From assembly GCA_963920665.1 (NCBI GenBank), contig OY987263.1, positions 46,721,218 to 46,785,217 of the forward strand: a stretch of 64,000 bases of DNA. Reading direction: 5' to 3'. The notes under the pieces are model-generated. The model saw only the letters and a list, made by a program, of their open reading frames with translations. It was not told the origin of the DNA and searched no databases. Origin of the DNA: Straminergon stramineum (lineage: Eukaryota; Streptophyta; Bryopsida; Hypnales; Calliergonaceae). The position numbers and the translations under genes are program-made. This document shows, one piece after another, positions 1 to 11,439 of this stretch (position 1 is its first letter; each line of letters starts with the position of its first letter).

Positions 1-1796
1 GTGATATATATTGGATTCACAATTCGCTACCCTAAACAACTAAAGCTCCAACTATGTTCTTCTTTCCTTTAGGGTTTAATTTGTGATGGGTTTTTTCCAT
101 ATGATTGATGATAAGGTAGGTGGACTTAGGGCTATTTTGTGAAAATTTGTGATTATTATTGAGTTTGGTCTTTCTTATTGAAGCTTTGTGGGAGTGTGTG
201 TGACTCTTCCATTTCTATTGACATTCAACTTTCTCTATTGATAATCTCTTGGGGGACAAATATTGACCTTTTAATGCTTCAATCATTTTTTTGCTTGAAA
301 TTTTTTAAAATATATTATTTACCTAAATTTCATTCAATTGTTCATAAAAAGGTCATCTTTTCATAAAGAATTCATAATTGTTTAAATTCTTTAGATGAAT
401 AAGAATGTATTTTAGACAAATCTTGAATTAGAAGCACTGTTTTTATTGTCCTAAATATATGAATGTTGGGGTGCTTAGGAATTAGTATTTGAAAATGACA
501 ACCTTAAATGTATAAATAATATCAATGCAAATTTTGAGGTCATGTGAGGAATGTATATTTGGAGAGTGTGTAATTAGAAAGAGTTGGATGAGTAGTAAAA
601 AATAAACAAAATTAAATGAAAGCTTGATTAGATGGTAATGATAGATAAAATTTGGAAAGTAAAATAGTTTTATTTATTGATTCTGAGGTACTAGCTATTG
701 TAACATTTTATAGCTATGTTTGCAAGTCTTTTAGTAAAGATGCATTGTAATTGACAATAATTATATTTGCCTATAATAGTTGACTTTCACAACACTTTTG
801 GATTATACCAACACTTTGACACTTTGACACAAGATACAACAATACATTTGTAATGTCTGTACACTTATAAGCAACATTGTTTGCAAATTGCTCTATCAAA
901 ATTCTTACCTATAATGGAAATCTTCTAAACATGTGAGTCGAGGGTCAATTTTTGATACACCTATAATCAACACTTCGAAAATTACCATACATCCCTAAAA
1001 TACATGCTAAAAAAATTTGTCATCTTCTTTGAATTTCCAACAAGGTCCATCAAATAATAATACGGTTCGATATTCAAAGGGATATACATAACATTCTTGA
1101 ACAAGGAGGTATAAGAGATTCTTCTACATTGTCATCAAACTTGGAATAATTCTACATATAGTGACCCAAGATTCATTGACATGCTTGATTTCATGATTTT
1201 TTGTAGTGAAAAGAACTTCAAATCATGGAAATCAAAGGGGACCTTGCCTTTGAATTTAAGAATGCCTAGAATTCAATATGAACTGAGATTCTTATTAGTT
1301 ATCCCTTTCAATGTAGTTAACTCAACATCTTTCATGCCTCTATTCTTCTATCAATTAGTAGTTGTAGCCATGGTATCAAAAGCTCCTTTCCTGAAAATAT
1401 CAAGGCATTGCCACTCCAATATGGCTCAACTTCTTATTTCCCACCCCTGTTCATCAAATGTGTTCTAAAGATAGTGAATTGACCAATCCCAAGTAAAGTG
1501 AAGAAATGAGGTGACTAATAATGAGCTTTGATTTAATTTGGTGTCAAGTAGAAACACCCAAAAGAGTCCATGTTTCCATTCATGTACAATTATAGAGTTC
1601 CCTTGAAGTGTTCATAGGCTTCCATTAAAGTGTCCCTCTACAATGTCATTAAATTGTCCCCTTACTATTGTTTTTTTTTTTTTTTCTTTTCAGATTTCAA
1701 TTTTAGGTCCACCTGTATGACAATTTTAGTGGTCGATGGAGTTGCACTTTGAAAATTCATAGAAATTACATGCTATATCCAAAAAATTTAATTTTT
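1..1796. other. AT-rich intergenic DNA, no gene seen
   Basis: Only short open frames with no recognisable product and no convincing splice structure are present. There are homopolymer runs such as the T-run near 1671-1685. No feature could be supported here. Confidence 0.6.
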
Positions 1797-1800
1797 TTAA

Positions 1801-2017
1801 ACCCATAAACGACGTGATGGATGTTTTTTGTCCAATGAATGGCAAGGAACTCTCCTATGTAGGACAAAAGTGCAACTATTCACCCTCGGAATTAGGGGCA
1901 GAAAGAGTTTATCTTTTACAATAGTTTGACTTCCAATGAATATTTTTGGTTTTTTTTTAAGTAGATGATGTCACATGGTTCCAAAAGTGATGATTTTCAC
2001 GGTCACTAGTCCGGAAT
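1801..2017 (+). mobile_element. Family A TTAA-type MITE, copy A1
   Basis: This unit of about 220 bp matches the copies at 2267-2488, 16512-16733 and 17380-17607. Shared internal landmarks are a tgcaactattca-type stretch, 'gtagatgatgtcacatggtt' and 'gatttccacggtcac'. TTAA lies just left (1797-1800) and a TTTAA lies at the right end. The outer ends are more decayed than in A2-A4. No ORF of its own was seen. Confidence 0.7.
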
Positions 2018-2266
2018 TTAATCCCTCAAGGCCCAAGGAGATTGTTTTGGGCCTCTCATCTATTCAACAAGTCAAAGTTAGAACTTCATTTCCCTACATT
2101 CTAAAAAATATATCTAAGTGAATTTCATATTTTGATGTTCATATTGAATGGAGAAGTTCAAAAGTACAATTGACATCATGTAATAAGCTTGATGTATAAT
2201 GCATATTAACAATCAAAGTTGGGACTTTTGAAAAAGTACAAGAAGTGCTTGGGTCTTGAGGTTTAA

Positions 2267-2488
2267 CCCTTGAATGCCGGCTTGGTGGCTGTGGAAATTA
2301 GCCATTTTGGAACCATGTGACATCATCTACTTTAGAAAAACAAGAAATACTCATTGGGAGTCAAACTATTGTAGAAGATCTTCCCTTTCCACCCCTAATT
2401 CCGAGGATGAATAGTTGCAATTCTGTCCTATACAAGAGAATTCCTTGTCATTCCTTGGACAATAATTGTCTACCGCATCATTCAAGGG
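2267..2488 (-). mobile_element. Family A TTAA-type MITE, copy A2 (inverted relative to A1)
   Basis: This 222-bp copy is flanked on both sides by TTAA (2263-2266 and 2489-2492). Its ends read CCCTTGAATGCC and, at the other side, TTCAAGGG, giving inverted termini of the CCCYTRAAYGCC type. It lies about 250 bp from A1 in opposite orientation, so the two could fold on each other. A second TTAA follows three G residues later (2496-2499). Confidence 0.8.
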
Positions 2489-2774
2489 TTAAGGGTTAAA
2501 TTCGTGATTTTCAATTGTTAATACTACAAAAATATTTTTTCTAGCAAAAGGTGCCTCCACCTATGCAGAATTGCTTCTATTCCCAGTTTTGGGTGCTTCC
2601 ACGGTATCTATCATTTCCATGGCAAAATAGGGAGAGCTTGCAGAAAAATTTAGAGATACTGGTAGCACTCTTCATCCGATTGGGCTGTGTGGCCTGTGTA
2701 GCATCTTGGCTGCGTTGGAGTGGAGATATTCTAACCTAAGAATCCGAACTTCAATCATTTCTCGATCACATTAA

Positions 2775-3574
2775 GGGTAGTCAGAGTTCTTCCACTCTCT
2801 AGGATTTCCGTGGAGAATGGGAAGATCAACTGACAAATGGGGAGCCAATGTGGTTCATTCTGAGGTGGAGGAACTGTGACACCCCTTTTTCGTCATACAA
2901 GGGTAGAGAAATGGAGGACTAAGAATATTTTACCTTGGAAAGGGATGCTGGTTATTTTGCAAATTTCCGGGGTCCAACCACAGGACTTGACGGGTTGTAG
3001 TTCAGAATAAAATATGGTTTGCTTTGGCTTGAGGATCTCGTAATTCAAGTCTGGATTCAGCTTCATTTAATTGCACAGAGCATTCAATTCTTGCATTTGT
3101 GAATAGAAAGCGAAAGGAAGAAAAAGAATAAAAAAATGAATGCAAACTAGAAGAAGATCGAAAGCTTCACCAGAGCTTGCAAGAGGTAAAGCATGAAAAG
3201 CAAATTTGTAAACAACACCTAAACCTAGGAAGTTTGAAGCAAAAATACCTCAAGTGAAGTGTGCACTGCAAGCACTTCAACGCTCGAGTGCAAACAAAAC
3301 TATAAACTTCCAACGGAGGTGAAAATGGCAAGGTGATGATGAAATCCGGACACTTCGGAGTGAAACTACAATGCTAAAAGGAATATTCTTCTAGGAAGAA
3401 ATTTTCTACGCATCCATTCTTCTCTTCCGGAGGAAAAGAATGGACGGGTAGAAAATTTCTACCAAGAAGAATATTCCTTTTCACAACGCATGTGGTTAGC
3501 CAACTACAAACATGCACGTCCCCATTCTCCACAGAAAATGCAGAGGATGGAGGAATTGTGACTACTGACTACCC
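2775..3574 (+). mobile_element. Palindrome-bearing TIR element (family F), long copy
   Basis: The left end GGGTAGTCAGAGTTCTTCC and the right end (reverse complement of GGAATTGTGACTAC plus following bases) form terminal inverted repeats of about 45 bp that continue through 'ttccgtggagaatggg'. The same termini and interior recur in opposite orientation at 15073-15605. The interior holds a 106-bp palindrome (3376-3481). The copy is about 270 bp longer than the other one, with extra non-coding DNA at roughly 3000-3350. No transposase frame is visible, so it looks non-autonomous. The target duplication is unclear; the flanks are ATTA- or TTA-like. Confidence 0.75.
3376..3481. repeat. 106-bp near-perfect palindrome, centre 3428/3429
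   Basis: The two 53-nt arms meet at CTTCC|GGAGG with no spacer. By eye 47 of 53 positions pair. It begins AAAAGGAATATTCTTCT and ends with the complement. The homologous palindrome at 15160-15265 pairs at 50 of 53 positions. Confidence 0.85.
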
Positions 3575-5822
3575 CTATTATCTCCCATTATTGTGCAATC
3601 TTGTGTGGTCTTGGCCTTGACGCTTCACAAGCAAACGGGGCTCTCCCTCAACGAACATCCAACCGATAGTGGTCTCACACTGGAGCCTCAAAACTAATTA
3701 AGCTTAAGCTTAAACTTAATTAGTAGTCGAAGAGATTGGAAGGAAACAAGAGAGGAAGCTGAAAGGGTGACTCAACTCTCAGTGGAGACGACCGATGGTC
3801 GTTAGCTTTGATATCCGATCGACCGGCGGTCGGTTGCGGGAAGCGACTCTTCGGTGTTCAGGCTGCGTCTCCTTCACCACAATCTGTGCGAGCGAGCTCG
3901 GCTGGTGAACGCCACCCAATTTTGGTTTACGTGCTGCAGTTTAGGTACTTGCGACGATCTCTGACCTCACACTTGGACGTAATTGAGCTTTTGCATGGTG
4001 TTTGTACGTGTACTACAATCATGTACAGTATAAGGAATTTGCGTGGTGCCAGTGGCGTGCAACTATATGGTGGAGCGCAGTGCTCGGAGTTACGCAAAAT
4101 CTAGGGTTATTCGGAGGGGTTTGTACAGAGTGGCCGTATGGCGGAGATTCGTAGGATGGAGTAGCACAATTGTGGCATTCATCTGGGGGTTCCCCCGGTG
4201 GGTTATGAACTCGGAATTGAAACAGAATTCGTGAGAAGCCGTGGGGCATCTGGTTTAGACTGTGCTGGTGATATATGTTGCATGATTTTCTTGGAAACTA
4301 ACTCCGATCGACGTGGGAGGTTGCTTTCCTGCTCGTTAATCGTCATGGAATTGTGAGTCTTGTGTCTGAACTTGAGGTGAAACTTTGCCGAATTAGGGTT
4401 ACGGGCTATGTGCTGTGTCCGATCGATGATCCTGGAATGCCGTCGGAGATGTAAGCTGAAAATTACAGGGGCTAGAATGATGAGTGTTCTGGAAGGATCT
4501 GGAATTTGCAACGTCCTATAGGTGTTGTTAGTTGATCTGTCCTTGGATGTGAAGCATTTCACCCGTTGAAAAGCATGGATTTCGGGATGAATTCCGCTTG
4601 CGTCTTCGAATTCACTTGTGTTTGTGATGTGAAACTGTTTGCCGCAGTACTTCTTTTTGTGAGAATTTCAAGCTGTGTATCCTACTAAAGCACTGACTTC
4701 AGGATGCAGCTCGTCGACAATGGCTTCTTGATGTGCCTTACTTCACGCATGCTTGGATAGAATGGGTATGGATAGTTTTATTGTGATGTCTTAGTAATTG
4801 TCACGTCGTTCAACACTTGGCTAAGCAAGAGACGGAGAATCATTCAATTATTTGATGTATCAGATAGGGACTGCCGTGTATCATATTGTCAGAGTTGAGA
4901 CGCCACCGTCTGATTCAGAGCCTGTGGACAGAGTTGACCACTGTGTTAATTTCACCATTCTAGGTGTGCAATCAATTGTAGGGTTCGTATTATAGTGGAC
5001 ATCCTTTTCGCAAAATTGCAGCTAATTTTCAAAGTAGTCCTACTGGTTTACTGCATGGGAGATACTGAAAGTGAATACAATATCGTCCCCCTGATGGTTC
5101 AGGATTTTTCTCAAGATCTTCCAATAGCCTGACCGGATGTAAGTCATGCTGAGGTGTATATGCATCCCAAAGATTCTTCTTCTACTGAATTTCGTTTTTT
5201 TTTGTGTGGTGGCAATTACGCAGACGTTGTAACAGTAGGCCCTTTGACAGAGCGGCCAACGCAAAGATTCAGCATTAATGTTTGACATATCAGCGAAACG
5301 GAGACGATATGGTAGTCATCCTTTTCCTTAATCGTCACGTCATGATTAATCCCTTTTCACAGCATAAGGGTGTCTCGTTCTCTCGGTTTGCGTATCATGC
5401 CGTTCAATGTCTGCAAATGTAGGTGTGTGATAGAAAGGCTCATTTTTCCCCCTGTATGCTAGAAAACCTCCAACATCTCTCTGGTTTCCTAAATACGTTT
5501 CGTAGGGTTTTTTCAGCGCAGGGAATGTTTCTTTGAAGATAGAGTGTGTGATCTAATCTTGTGTGATGGGATATGACATCGGTACAGGTCTTCTTATTGG
5601 CAATTGTTGGAGAGAAGGCTTGAATCTGGTGACCGTAATGAGTAGATCACCTTTGAGTGCGCGTCTCTTTGGGTTCTGGATTTGAACATTTACGAAATTG
5701 TCCGCTCAATTTTTCGCAACCGACCGTGAAACTTAGCTGCATGTATCGGGAATTAAAGGGACTGAGGTTGGGTTCATCTTTAGGTGCTCTCGTGCTTAGA
5801 ACGTACGTTGAGACAAGCAAGC
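3575..5822 (+). other. GC-richer upstream region and probable leader of the F-box gene
   Basis: Base composition rises clearly from about 3780 compared with the AT-rich DNA before it. No ORF looks like a real protein, and frames on both strands are short and unsupported. The region probably holds the promoter and a long, possibly spliced 5' leader of the F-box gene starting at 5823. The true transcription start cannot be read from sequence. Confidence 0.4.
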
Positions 5823-7588
5823 ATGTCAAGGAACAGGACTATGTTGTCTACACTGCAAAGCCTCAGAGGTGATTCTGGTGGAACCATGTATGATCCCTGC
5901 GCTTGCTCCGGAGCTTGGAGAGGGTTGGAGATTGACGAAGATTACTCTTCGCAAGCAGGGAACTTACGTGAACGGAAATATTATAATTTTGTTCCTGAAC
6001 TACCGCCACCGGCAGAGGAGCTGGTCTCTATTTTGAATAACAATAATTCTTCCAGCAAATCTGCAAATTCTACTTCATGTGAACCACCCCCAGACGTGGA
6101 AGAGGAAAGTGGGGAAGATTATATTGACAAGCTGCCTGATCATTTACTGATGGAGATATTGGTGCGTGTCCGCACCTCAGATTGGATTGCAGCCGCATGT
6201 GTGAGGAAGCGGTGGGCCGACATGTTTGCAGGAGACGGACTATGGCAAACAGCGTTGATTAGGAGATGGCCTAGTTCTGGGAGTGCAAAACGCTGGCCTG
6301 GTCCTATTGGGCGCGGATCCACAAGAAGGTATGTCGACATAGTTAATGTTTTATTCCCCTTCGTCTTTCGAATAATTAATCAACTCATTTTATCTTTTAG
6401 AATATTATGCGTAGCCAGTTTCGTCCCCTGGAAACATCATCAGGTCGTATCTCTTCTTGAGATTGATTGAATGTTGCATGTTGGGATGGAAGGCTGTTTC
6501 TAGGAATTTATGGTAGAGGATGTTTAATTATCCTTTTTCCATGTGATATTTCTTTCATTTTAAGGGAGCAGGCTTACTTATTGACTCTAATCTCTGCATG
6601 CAGGCGATTCACAGCCTTGCACGTCAGCAGCAGCTTTCTGTCTCGAAACAACTCCGAAGCGGACGTTGACGAGGTAGCCGGGCATGTATATTTATACCTA
6701 AAGGAGCAGCTGGAGCTTGCCACCCCACCCCTCTCCTACGGTTTGCTCCATGGCACAATTATCGGTGGATCCCTTCTAGCCTTATATTCTCCTGCAAATT
6801 TCATCAATCCTTGATGCACGTTAAGACTTCATTTTTAACTGTCGTGTAATTTGTGTAGCAGAATGATTTCATTATTATGCATCCACAATCTTATCCCTAA
6901 GTGTCCAAGCTAAAAATTGAAAATCCACATTGGAGGCTAATAGCCATTTTGTAGTTACTTTCAAAACCTATTTCTATTATTGTTCATTGTAGGGTATGAT
7001 ATCTTTTTTCTACTGTTACATCTGTCACCTTCTTTGAAGTCTCCTAAATGATTTATTTCAATTCCTATTGATATGCAAGCGGCTACGTTTGGCCCTTTGG
7101 GCCCTTAGAAGTTAAGTTGTTGACTGTGTGCTTGGTAATTGCAGACCAGTTTCTGGCATGCGGAAAGAAGAGTGAAGAGGCCTATGATGTTGCGTCCCAA
7201 ATATGGGTTGCTGTGCTCGGCAACTTGGAAGAAACCGAACGGACATTTCATCTTCTCATGCGGATTGCTGAAGAGTGGGAGGTAAGAACGCATCTATACT
7301 TCAGTAAGTTCGGAAGTAGGCTCAGTGAGTGTCAAGACGGCCTCGACTTACATTATGTCTTACATCAGAACACTATGCTTGAATAAATCCTGACGTGACT
7401 CACACGCTTGCAATGTTCAGGTTTTCCTTCCATTCCCTTACTCCAAATCGCATGCTGTTCAATGGAGATTATTTGAGCGCCTCTTCACCGATTTCCGTGA
7501 TTGCCTTTCGCAATTTGACTACTTCAATGTCTTATCACGGGCCAAGCACAAGTTTGAGCTTATACCCCCTACTTGGCTCGGTTACTAG
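5823..7588 (+). CDS. F-box protein, four coding exons, 323 aa
   Basis: Likely substrate-recognition subunit of an SCF (Skp1-cullin-F-box) ubiquitin ligase. I assign exons 5823-6328, 6604-6764, 7145-7281 and 7421-7588, with GT-AG borders and frame kept across all junctions. ATG 5823 (MSRNRTML) is the first in-frame ATG; the frame stays open upstream without one. The F-box is at about residues 101-150 (DKLPDHLLMEILVRV, then a Trp-rich RKRWADMF...LWQTALIRRW). The C-terminal part holds a conserved-looking block (HVYLYLKEQLELATPPLSYG, then QFLACGKKSEEAY, ending PPTWLGY). I see no kelch, LRR or WD repeats. It resembles a plant F-box family with an uncharacterised C-terminal domain; the substrate is unknown. 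The ending, just after PPTWLGY, looks natural. Confidence 0.85.
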
Positions 7589-8200
7589 AACATAAGATAA
7601 TTTTGTGTTGAAGCTCAGTTCACACAAAGACGCGTACATATTAGGCCTTGCAGTATATTCTTAATTGACAGTCGATTTATCGTCGACGTTTCCATGACTC
7701 AGATAAGGGATTTGAGAGATTGCTAATGGGATCTTCCTTTTATGCATTCTCTAGCGTTCAAGATACATTCTTTCCACAACGATGCGTATCATGTGTTTTA
7801 ATTCGTATCGATTCTTACCGGGTAGTATATAGGTACTCACTGCTGCTCACTGCGTGAGCTTGAGCTTGAGCTTGTACAGATTGACGCCAGGATTATTGTC
7901 CTAGCTTGTAATTACACGTACAATTATATAACCATCATTCTGGTTGGGTTTTTGATCACTCTATTAATGTTCCCTCTTTCTGACTTAATTTTGAGAGTAG
8001 CTGGTCAATAGCTAGATTGGTGGACCTTTCTGATTGAGCGACACCTTGAGATTTACCATCACGGGATTTGGACGGAGGCGGTCGCTCGGTGAATGTGGTC
8101 GTGTGATGCGTTATTAACCTCAGGTGTTTCCCACATGAGTTCTCACGTCCTACTTTTTATTTACTCCATATATTATTATGCTCCGCCTAATGCACTTAAT
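7589..8200 (+). other. 3' flank of the F-box gene
   Basis: No ORF of interest. The stretch at about 7840-7935 (repeated 'gagctt' units, then 'ttgacgcca' and a 'ttacacgtaca' stretch) resembles 10330-10435, suggesting that part of this 3' region was duplicated downstream. Confidence 0.4.
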
Positions 8201-8204
8201 TTTC

Positions 8205-8580
8205 AGTGCATCACGGAGGTCGCGACAATGACTTATTTGAGGATTACTCAAATCTGACTCCCTTTCAGGTAAGTTGAGATCATATCCATATTCTGACAAT
8301 CATTCTCGTCCTCCAGAAAAGTCTGATTATGATCTTTCTGATGTACGTTTCTTCTCTTGCTACTGAATATTTTTATTGCCTGGTGTCTCCTACAGTTCCT
8401 TTCCCTGGGGACGTGAGGTTTTGTTTCTATATAGAAAATACAGTTTTGCAAGGGAAAGGTTGAATAATTCAATTCTTCTTAGTATTATATTAACTAATGC
8501 CCAACTTTTCAAACCTGTTGCTATTGCTATTGCTATTACTATAGCTCGGTCCAACTCTGAAGCTTTCTCTTGATAGTATA
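8205..8580 (+). pseudogene. Gene relic shared with 14270-14490
   Basis: The DNA at about 8255-8470 aligns by eye with 14270-14490. Shared anchors include 'tgagatcat', 'cctccagaaaa', 'gcctgg..tgtctcc', a 'cgtgag' block and 'tttctaaatagaa'-type sequence. A possible exon (8207-8269) lies between an AG and GTAAGT and encodes HHGGRDNDLFEDYSNL in one open frame. The later frames are broken. I do not recognise the protein; it looks like a decayed duplicate. Confidence 0.35.
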
Positions 8581-8599
8581 ACAGTGCTGTTTGTATCCT

Positions 8600-8985
8600 A
8601 ATTTAGATATCTCTTCACTCCTACAGACTTGGCCCGTCGAATCGAAGTAACCAGTCCTGGGGAATTAATGGTACACCGGCACTTTCTTAGTGAGCAGCTA
8701 GATATTTTCAATTCAACTTGAATCGTGGGCTTATGAGTCTAGGTGATAGCAAAGATAATGAATGCTTTCGAAGGTTATTACAGGATTTCCTTTTTGCTGA
8801 CTTCAAGGACTATCGAAAGAGGGATGTCCACCGTTCATGGTGTATGCCACTTCAGTTTTCTCGCCTCTCGTATCATTTACAGTATTCAATGCTGTCTCCC
8901 TTCCGATCACTTTCTGTGGGCATTTCTGAGCTACAGCAACATCGGGCATGGATTGTGAGAAGAAGTCAGCGGACGTTTTTGTGAG
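8600..8985 (+). pseudogene. Decayed copy of the last exon of the 20.4-kb membrane-protein gene
   Basis: Nucleotides 8700-8930 align with 21340-21560, the end of the intron plus exon 2 of the membrane-protein gene. Shared signposts include 'gtctaggtgatagcaaa' versus 'atctaggtggtagcgaaa', 'ggatttcc', 'cgaaagaggga' versus 'cggaagaggga', 'gtgta..ccact' and 'cccttccgatca'. The encoded frame (VIAKIMNAF...) is similar only at the start and then drifts. The matching first exon was not found nearby, so this is a partial, degenerate copy. Confidence 0.6.
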
Positions 8986-9372
8986 AAATATAAGGCATTG
9001 ACAACTCTCAAGCTTGTATTATCGCGAGTGTGACAACTCCAGAGGTACTGAGCAAGTTTTACACATCTCAACACCTTTCGTTTGATCTTGAACATTTTAA
9101 GCCTATAACATCACTTCTCTTGTTTTGAATAGAAGTAGCGAAGTATCCATTCCTTACATTGGTAGCAGACAAATATCTAGCGGACTGGATACCTCCTAGA
9201 GTCAGTGAACTGGACAAAGGTCCTTAGCATACGAGGGTACTTTCTCTTCAAAATGTCGCCAAATACATCTTTCCTGCTGGAAATTCATTTCCCTTGCCCG
9301 ACCTGCCTCCCTAAGTGATGTTCAATGGTATAGGCCACTTTATAACTTTTAACCTTGGTTGGCATCTTTCAG

Positions 9373-9915
9373 GAATATCTGGCGAATCAGATGCTCTATA
9401 CTGCTACGTGTGTAAGTGCACGATATTCTTACAATATATTCAAGGCAATCATGATTGCAAAGATAGTTTATCGGTTGTTGGCATTGCCGTCCATGCTTAG
9501 CAGCCAAGGTCTGTTAGAAAAGCTGCCAACCGGTGGGGTGATTTGGACGAGCCTTGATCTGATCTTAAGCAGTGAGTTTTATCCGACTTCCCAAGCAGAT
9601 CTCAAGCACTTGCTTCACGTGTGGTTGGTTGAACTCATCGGGGAATTTTCGAAGCCCATCTACCTCATAAGTGCAAACGCTAATGGTCCCGAGTGGGTCA
9701 TACCGTTAATATCTTGGTACAGGCCGTTAAAGTGGCTCTATGTGTACAGGAGTTACTGTGACCCGTTCAGCGGAATGTCCCAGAAGCGGGAGTTGAGCAC
9801 AAGCATAATCATTGACGAGAATCCTGTTCAGGGGTGTTCGAAGGAACTCGAGCCTTTGCAAATGCGACTGCAGAGATACTTGATGAAGATCAGCATGATG
9901 GGTTTTTTTTCATAA
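9373..9915 (+). CDS. Unrecognised open exon-like frame, 180 aa
   Basis: An AG acceptor (catctttcag) precedes an open frame beginning EYLANQMLYTATC and ending RYLMKISMMGFFS before a stop. The frame is rich in hydrophobic and aromatic residues (KIVYRLLALPSML, HVWLVELIGEF, WVIPLISWYRPLKWLYVYR), which could be membrane-associated or a globular core. A possible upstream exon (about 9133-9226, EVAKYPFLTLVADKYLADW) ends near a donor GT. I know no family for it. It may be the 3' part of a gene or a pseudogene, since the pieces just upstream are decayed. Start, exon set and expression are all uncertain. Confidence 0.3.
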   Translation, partial: EYLANQMLYTATCVSARYSYNIFKAIMIAKIVYRLLALPSMLSSQGLLEKLPTGGVIWTSLDLILSSEFYPTSQADLKHLLHVWLVELIGEFSKPIYLISANANGPEWVIPLISWYRPLKWLYVYRSYCDPFSGMSQKRELSTSIIIDENPVQGCSKELEPLQMRLQRYLMKISMMGFFS

Positions 9916-10430
9916 AATCCAGCGGCGCTTCTAAAAGATGGAAATTCGATCGATCAACAGCAGAAGTTCTTTCCCAAGTTTTTGTGTCAATGAACGACGA
10001 CGCATTCGTTGTAGAAGGGACCCGCAACAGGATGAGTGCGCCATTGAACTCGACAAACTCATAAACCGGACGCTTGTCGAAACCAGGTCGGGATTGAGTG
10101 TCCATCGTAGAGTGGTCGTCAATGATGAATGAGAGCATTTCGTGTTTTTTTAGAAAATTTATGAGGATGGTTAGCGAATCGGGGAAGGGGAACCTGGGGA
10201 CGCAGTTGTCGTTGGATATAAAATCTTATCTGGGAGGATAGGTTGAAGATTAATATGGCGGGGACACTGACTTATGTAGACCTGGAACTTGCAAACAAAG
10301 TTACTGCACAGCTGGGATGTGAATAGTCGTAGCTTATTACCAGATAGATCCACAACGCTTACTGACTGAGCTTTAAGCTTGAGTTTGAACACTTTGACGC
10401 CAAAAGTATTGTATTTACATGTACAGTCGG
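9916..10430. other. Intergenic DNA with a duplicated 3'-flank-like segment
   Basis: A short open frame (9834-10064, +) overlaps the end of the previous ORF in another frame and has no recognised product. The segment 10330-10435 resembles 7840-7935. Nothing else is supported. Confidence 0.35.
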
Positions 10431-10627
10431 GTTCACTAATCTTACAAACTGCCTTTTATGCCATTCAAATTTTTTTTGCATAATATAGAATACAATTGAT
10501 ATTCTTCTCTTGCATAATTAGCATTCAATTCCAGTTTCAAAAAAATCAAGCAATCTCAATCAAGCATACCAAATTTCAGTTTCAAAAAAGCATAACTCCA
10601 TTTTGGTGAATTGTTTTATTTAATATT

Positions 10628-10840
10628 CATATGCCAAATTTAACTACTTCTGCACTTTTGAAAGTCTAGAATCAATAATGGTCATCGGGGGGAAAAATGA
10701 TCATCATGAGATAATGTAAAACATTGGGAGATCTATAAAAACATCAAGAGATCTCCCAATGTTATTATTTGGAGATGTCAAATGTTTAGTCCAAAATTCA
10801 TTGAATAGTCTAGAAGTAGTTAAATGTGGCATTCATGGTT
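10628..10840. repeat. Hairpin with inner 14-bp stem
   Basis: The outer arms carry 'aaatttaactacttct' and its near complement 'agaagtagttaaat'. The inner stem is ACATTGGGAGATCT / AGATCTCCCAATGT around a short loop near 10721-10763. Confidence 0.65.
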
Positions 10841-10914
10841 TTACATGATAATTGTTTTAGTTTCAAAAAAGCACAACTCCATGTTTGGTGAATTGTTTTA
10901 TTTAATATTCTTGG

Positions 10915-11400
10915 TTTTGCATGATAATTGATTGAAAAACATTGATGATGATTTTTTTAATTTCATTGTATAGATATGTAGGAAACATCCATATGTACAT
11001 CTTTCCTTCAACAACCATCTCCAAGAAAGTTTTAAAATTTCCTCTAAAGAGATTTCAATGTTAGGGTGATAATGCCTAAATTTTGGATAATGGATATCTC
11101 TTTATTGTAATTAGATTTTGCTATTTAATCCTAACATTGTAAATAATTTTGTACATTTTGAGTTTGATGTTGTAATTACTTTGCTAAAATCTAGTTAAAA
11201 TCTAGAGATATCTATTCTAAAAAATTTAGGGCATTAGTCCAAAAATTGAAATCTCTATAGAAGAAATTTTAAAACTTTTTGGAGATGCTTGTTGTAAAAA
11301 AAGATGTACATATGGATGATTCCTATATATCTATGCAATTGAATTTAAGAAAAAATTCACCAATGCTTTTCAATCAATTATGATGTAAAACTATGAATAA
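10915..11400. repeat. About 485-bp inverted repeat, centre near 11155
   Basis: Both arms are about 200 bp. The left arm contains 'gatatgtaggaaacatccat', 'acaaccatctccaagaaag' and 'gatatctctttattgt'; the right arm contains the complements. It has the form of a foldback MITE. Confidence 0.7.
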
Positions 11401-11439
11401 TTAACTCCTAAAGTTCTTCCATGTTCAGAGGCCCAAAAT

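Noticed and set aside
4203..4562. 119-aa minus-strand ORF in the F-box leader region
   Set aside because: No domain, no splice context, and it overlaps other random frames.
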